DNA from: DASQVO01 sp035640715
GTDB taxonomy: Bacteria; Actinomycetota; Actinomycetes; Streptosporangiales; Streptosporangiaceae
Assembly (NCBI GenBank): GCA_035640715.1
Contig: DASQVO010000395.1
Span: 1-9,111, forward strand
Direction of reading: 5' to 3'
Length of the DNA stretch: 9,111 nucleotides
How positions within the stretch are numbered: the first letter of the stretch is position 1; the number at the start of each line of letters is the position of its first letter. Shown here one piece after another: positions 6,674-9,111 of this stretch. Under the pieces are notes generated by a model. That model ran no database searches. It had not been told where the DNA came from and saw only the letters and a list, made by a program, of their open reading frames with translations. Position numbers and translations under genes: made by a program.

Positions 6674-7378
6674 TCAGGGAAGCGCCCAGTCGACGGGCTC
6701 GCTGCCTTGCTGCTCAAGCAGCTTGTTCGAGCGGCTGAACGGGCGCGAGCCGAAGAAACCGCGGTCAGCCGAGTACGGGCTCGGGTGCGCCGACTCGATG
6801 CGCGGCACGTCCTCCAGGAGCGGAGCGAGGCTGCGGGCGTCCCGGCCCCACAAGATCGCGACGAGCGGGCTGCCGCGCTGGGCGAGTGCGCGAATCGCCT
6901 GGTCGGTGACCTCCTCCCAGCCCTTGCCGCGATGCGAGCCCGGCTTGCCCGGCTGCACGGTAAGGACCCTGTTCAGCAGCAGCACCCCGCGCTCAGTCCA
7001 TGGGGTCAGATCGCCGTTGGAGGGCCGGGGCAGGCCGAGGTCCGCGCTGTACTCCTTGAAAATGTTGACCAGGCTGCCCGGCAGTCGCCGCACCTCCGGC
7101 GCCACCGAGAAGGCCAAGCCGATGGGATGCCCCGGTGTCGGGTAGGGGTCCTGGCCGACGATCAGGACCCGCACGTCCTCGAACGGCTGCTTGAAAGCGC
7201 GCAGTACGTTCTCGCCGGCCGGCAGGTAGCGGCGGCCCGCCGCGACCTCCGCGCGGAGGAAGTCGCCCATCGCCTTGATGCGCCCGGCGACCGGCTCGAG
7301 AGCGGCGGCCCAGCCAGGCTCCACGATCTTCTGCAGCGGCCGCTCTGCTATTTGCTCGGCCGCGATGCGCTCCGCCAT
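6674..7378 (-). CDS. ung: Uracil-DNA glycosylase, family 1
   Basis: A 234-residue base-excision repair enzyme that removes uracil from DNA. Motifs: catalytic water-activating Asp77 in GQDPYP (75-80); uracil-stacking Phe90 in GLAFSV; the GDLTPWTERGVLLLN stretch ending in Asn136, which recognises uracil; and the active-site loop HPSPYSADRGFFGSRPFS with His198. Length and the final PVDWALP are normal for the family. Tyr202 stands where the DNA-intercalating Leu of the E. coli and human enzymes sits (HPSPL). The ATG at 7378 begins at the expected distance before the fold, but the Shine-Dalgarno is weak. The stop codon lies at the boundary of the tandem duplication. It is separated from its neighbours and looks like a single-gene unit. 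Confidence 0.97.
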   Translation of the reverse strand: MAERIAAEQIAERPLQKIVEPGWAAALEPVAGRIKAMGDFLRAEVAAGRRYLPAGENVLRAFKQPFEDVRVLIVGQDPYPTPGHPIGLAFSVAPEVRRLPGSLVNIFKEYSADLGLPRPSNGDLTPWTERGVLLLNRVLTVQPGKPGSHRGKGWEEVTDQAIRALAQRGSPLVAILWGRDARSLAPLLEDVPRIESAHPSPYSADRGFFGSRPFSRSNKLLEQQGSEPVDWALP

Positions 7379-7384
7379 GAGCAG

Positions 7385-7400
7385 TCACTCTACCGAGTGA
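7385..7400 (-). promoter_or_regulatory. Inverted repeat with -10-like hexamer before ung
   Basis: TCACTC-TACC-GAGTGA is a 6-bp inverted repeat whose minus-strand reading includes TAGAGT (7392-7387), eight bases before the ung ATG. It may be a promoter element with a very short leader, or an operator. No -35 match was found. Confidence 0.3.
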
Positions 7401-7569
7401 AGGCGGCCTCTCCGCCATGCCGCCCCGCCCCGGTACACCGCCCGCCCGGAACACCCATCACTCCTGAACACCGCGCCGCCCCAGAGCACCAGCCGCCCGG
7501 CACCGGCCAGACTCCGCCGGTCCAGGAGCCGGGAGGACGGCCGCACATCGGCTGATCCGCGTGTCCCCG

Positions 7570-8469
7570 CTAGGCGGGCGGCGCGAAGCCGCCCGCCGCG
7601 GGTGCTCGGCCGTCCCCGGGCCCGGCGGGCCCGGCGGGCCGGCCTTCACCGCCGGGCGCCGGCGCGGGCTGCTGGGCCGGCGGTGCGGGCTCTGGCGCGG
7701 CGGCCCCGGCTTGCTTCGCCCGGGCCGCCATCCGTGTCATCTCACGTGCCCGGCGCTCGGCGACAACGGCGGACAGGTAGACGGCCGGCGGCGTCCCGGG
7801 CGGTGGCGGCGGTGACACGCGGGACGCGACCTCGGCGGCGATCCTGCGGCCGAATTCGTTCCGCGCGGAGGGCGTCAGCTCCCAGAAGCGGGTCAGGTAG
7901 CTGTGGGCCATGGCGGCGGTCTCATCCGGCAAGCCGGACAGCTCCAGCGACGCAGCCCAGCCGGCCAGCAGCGGCGGCATCGTGACGGGCGCCCTGGCCT
8001 GGGCGCGCAGCCGTTCCTGGATGACGAACGTGCCCGCGAACAGGTCACCCAGCCGCTTGCCCCTGGGCGACAGCATTGAGGTAATCAGGGCTGGCGCGCC
8101 CATGAGCATCCAGATCTCCACCACGGAGGCGAGGGAGCGCACGAGCGCCTGACGGAAGCGTTCCGGGCCGCCGTCGTCACCGACGACCCGCAGCCCCATC
8201 GCCAGCTTGCCGAGTGACCGGCCCCTGCTGAGCGTCTCGAATATCGCCGGGTAGCCGACCAGGACCGCGACGGTCACGCTCAGCGCGATCGCCGCCGCGG
8301 CGGCGGGGTCGAGCGCGCCGCTCGCCGCGGTCGCTCCCACGATCATGGTCAGGACGGCGAGCAGGACGACCTGGATCACGATGTCGATCGCGATGGCCAC
8401 CATGCGGCTGGGAAACCTCGCGCAGGGCACGTCGATGACGACGGCCTCGCCGGTAACGACATCTTCCAT
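7570..8469 (-). CDS. RDD-family integral membrane protein
   Basis: A 299-residue protein. The RDD domain covers about residues 17-153: Arg22 and Asp29 in the first helix (RMVAIAIDIVIQVVLLAVL), a second helix near 57-80, the loop SRGRSLGKLAMGLRVVGDDGG (family pattern G-x-LGK-x-x-x-GLRVV), FRQALVRS, then a third helix region at 113-133 and RGKRLGDLFAGTFVI. A soluble helical region follows (about 160-235), and the tail is very rich in Pro, Ala and Gly. The molecular role of this domain class is poorly defined; transport or membrane assembly functions have been proposed. It is divergent from a SpoIIM/DUF95 gene, an arrangement familiar in actinobacteria. The ATG at 8469 follows GAGGTG at short spacing. 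A strong hairpin covers its last codons. Confidence 0.93.
   Translation of the reverse strand: MEDVVTGEAVVIDVPCARFPSRMVAIAIDIVIQVVLLAVLTMIVGATAASGALDPAAAAAIALSVTVAVLVGYPAIFETLSRGRSLGKLAMGLRVVGDDGGPERFRQALVRSLASVVEIWMLMGAPALITSMLSPRGKRLGDLFAGTFVIQERLRAQARAPVTMPPLLAGWAASLELSGLPDETAAMAHSYLTRFWELTPSARNEFGRRIAAEVASRVSPPPPPGTPPAVYLSAVVAERRAREMTRMAARAKQAGAAAPEPAPPAQQPAPAPGGEGRPAGPAGPGDGRAPAAGGFAPPA
7573..7597 (-). terminator. GC-rich hairpin over the last codons of the RDD gene
   Basis: ggcgggcggc-gcgaa-gccgcccgcc forms a 10-bp stem with a 5-nt loop, ending one base before the TAG stop of the RDD gene in its own reading direction. There is no U-tract. It could act as a U-less terminator, an mRNA 3'-end stabiliser, or simply reflect Ala/Gly/Pro-coding GC-rich sequence. 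Confidence 0.4.
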
Positions 8470-8518
8470 GGCACCTCAGCCGCTGCCGGCGGTCTCGCAA
8501 CGTTGTTGCCTAGCCGGC

Positions 8519-8536
8519 CTGCCCGGACCTGGGCAG
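8519..8536. other. Small inverted repeat in the RDD/SpoIIM divergent promoter region
   Basis: ctgccc-ggacct-gggcag is a 6-bp inverted repeat between the two divergent genes. A second one, gcaac-gtt-gttgc (8497-8509), lies nearer the RDD gene. Either could be a regulator site or a 5'-UTR hairpin of the RDD mRNA. Nothing identifies a binding protein. Confidence 0.25.
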
Positions 8537-8592
8537 CCGACCGGGTCAATAGGACAACACAACACAATCAAGGCTAGTCGCCCACGACGCGT

Positions 8593-8598
8593 TAGTCT
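8593..8598 (+). promoter_or_regulatory. Candidate -10 box of a leaderless SpoIIM-family gene
   Basis: TAGTCT ends 7 nt before the GTG at 8606, and no Shine-Dalgarno precedes that GTG. The layout matches that of the MerR gene and implies a transcript starting at the start codon. No -35 hexamer is evident. Confidence 0.4.
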
Positions 8599-8605
8599 CC
8601 TCGTC

Positions 8606-9111
8606 GTGGACGTCGATGCATTCGCAGCCGCGCACCGGGCGGAGTGGGCACGGCTGGATGATCTCGTGCGGAGACAGCGCCGGCTGTCGGGCACCGAGGT
8701 AGACGAGCTTGTCGAGCTCTACCAGCGGGCCGCGACCCACCTGTCGGCGGTGCGGTCGGCCGGCCACGATCCATCGCTGGCCGCGGGACTGTCCACCCGG
8801 GTGGCACGCGCGCGGAGTGCGGTCACCGGTTCCCACGTCGCATCCTGGGGGCTCGTGGGCCGGTTCTTCGCGGTTGGCTTCCCGGCCGCGGCCTACCGGG
8901 CGCGCTGGTGGTGGCTGGCATCGGCGGCCGGCTCGGTCGCCGTGGCTGTCATCGTCGGCGCCTGGATCGCCCGGTCGCCGTATGTGCAGGCCAGGCTGCT
9001 TGCGCCGGCCGAGGTGAGGCAGCTCGTGAATCAGCAGTTCCAGGGCTATTACTCGCAGTACGCCGCCCCATCGTTCGCGGCGAAGGTGTGGACGAACAAC
9101 GTCTGGGTGGC
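8606..9111 (+). CDS. SpoIIM/DUF95-family membrane protein, 3'-truncated by the window
   Basis: The frame is open from GTG at 8606 to the window end, giving 168 residues. It begins VDVDAFAAAHRAEWARLDDL, continues with DELVELYQRAATHLSAVRS, then FPAAAYRARWWWLASAAGSV leading into a membrane helix (about 101-122), and ends in FQGYYSQYAAPSFAAKVWTNNVWV. The Trp/Arg start, the LYxRxxTHLSxxRS segment and VWTNN are characteristic of the actinobacterial SpoIIM-related family. Despite the name, members occur in non-endospore-formers, and a forespore-engulfment role should not be assumed. It is divergent from the RDD gene. In many actinobacteria such a pair sits beside DUF58 and MoxR-type ATPase genes, which would lie beyond the window. 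The GTG start is chosen from family alignment and the TAGTCT box. Confidence 0.85.
   Translation, partial: MDVDAFAAAHRAEWARLDDLVRRQRRLSGTEVDELVELYQRAATHLSAVRSAGHDPSLAAGLSTRVARARSAVTGSHVASWGLVGRFFAVGFPAAAYRARWWWLASAAGSVAVAVIVGAWIARSPYVQARLLAPAEVRQLVNQQFQGYYSQYAAPSFAAKVWTNNVWV

Noticed and set aside
6450..7555. Plus-strand open frames across the tandem duplication and antisense to ung
   Set aside because: They change frame between repeat units, show no domain, and overlap the clear ung gene on the other strand.

Overview
The window is high-GC DNA with actinobacterial features: GC-rich third codon positions, GTG starts, apparently leaderless genes (a TAnnnT hexamer 6-7 nt before the start codon), 4-nt stop/start overlaps, and an RDD/SpoIIM pair in an actinomycete-like arrangement. 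A filamentous or soil actinomycete is likely. Genus cannot be read from the sequence. All assignments come from reading motifs; no database search was run.

Layout. (1) 22-453, minus: MerR-family regulator, divergent from the genes at 598. (2) 598-3428, plus: a two-gene S-adenosylhomocysteine hydrolase (SAHH) operon. The first gene is canonical ahcY, with the long-form insertion and the C-terminal KPDHYRY tail. Five bases after its stop comes a second, different SAHH of the short Thermotoga/archaeal type, with two normally conserved active-site residues changed to Ser. (3) 3429-3796: a non-coding stretch with a perfect 20-bp palindrome (likely terminator), a 21-codon ORF with a strong ribosome binding site, and a 70-bp near-identical copy of an active-site segment of the second SAHH. 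(4) 3797-6350, minus: a translationally coupled operon of GntR/YtrA-type regulator, ABC ATPase and ABC-2 permease, with a 28-bp imperfect palindrome abutting the regulator's start codon. (5) 6388-6673: short direct repeats and a 103-bp tandem duplication. (6) 6674-7378, minus: family-1 uracil-DNA glycosylase (ung). (7) 7570-8469, minus: RDD-family membrane protein. (8) 8606 to the window end, plus: the start of a SpoIIM/DUF95-family membrane protein, cut by the window edge.

How the parts fit. AhcY removes S-adenosylhomocysteine, the product inhibitor of methyltransferases. The adjacent paralogue is probably co-transcribed and may be an altered-specificity enzyme or a regulatory partner; the divergent MerR gene is positioned to control both. 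The GntR-ABC operon looks like a self-contained, autoregulated exporter. Ung is a DNA-repair housekeeping gene. RDD and SpoIIM are divergent membrane-protein genes sharing one short promoter region.

The most unusual part is the SAHH locus: two dissimilar SAHH types in one operon, a paralogue with a changed active site, and a broken copy of part of that paralogue just downstream.
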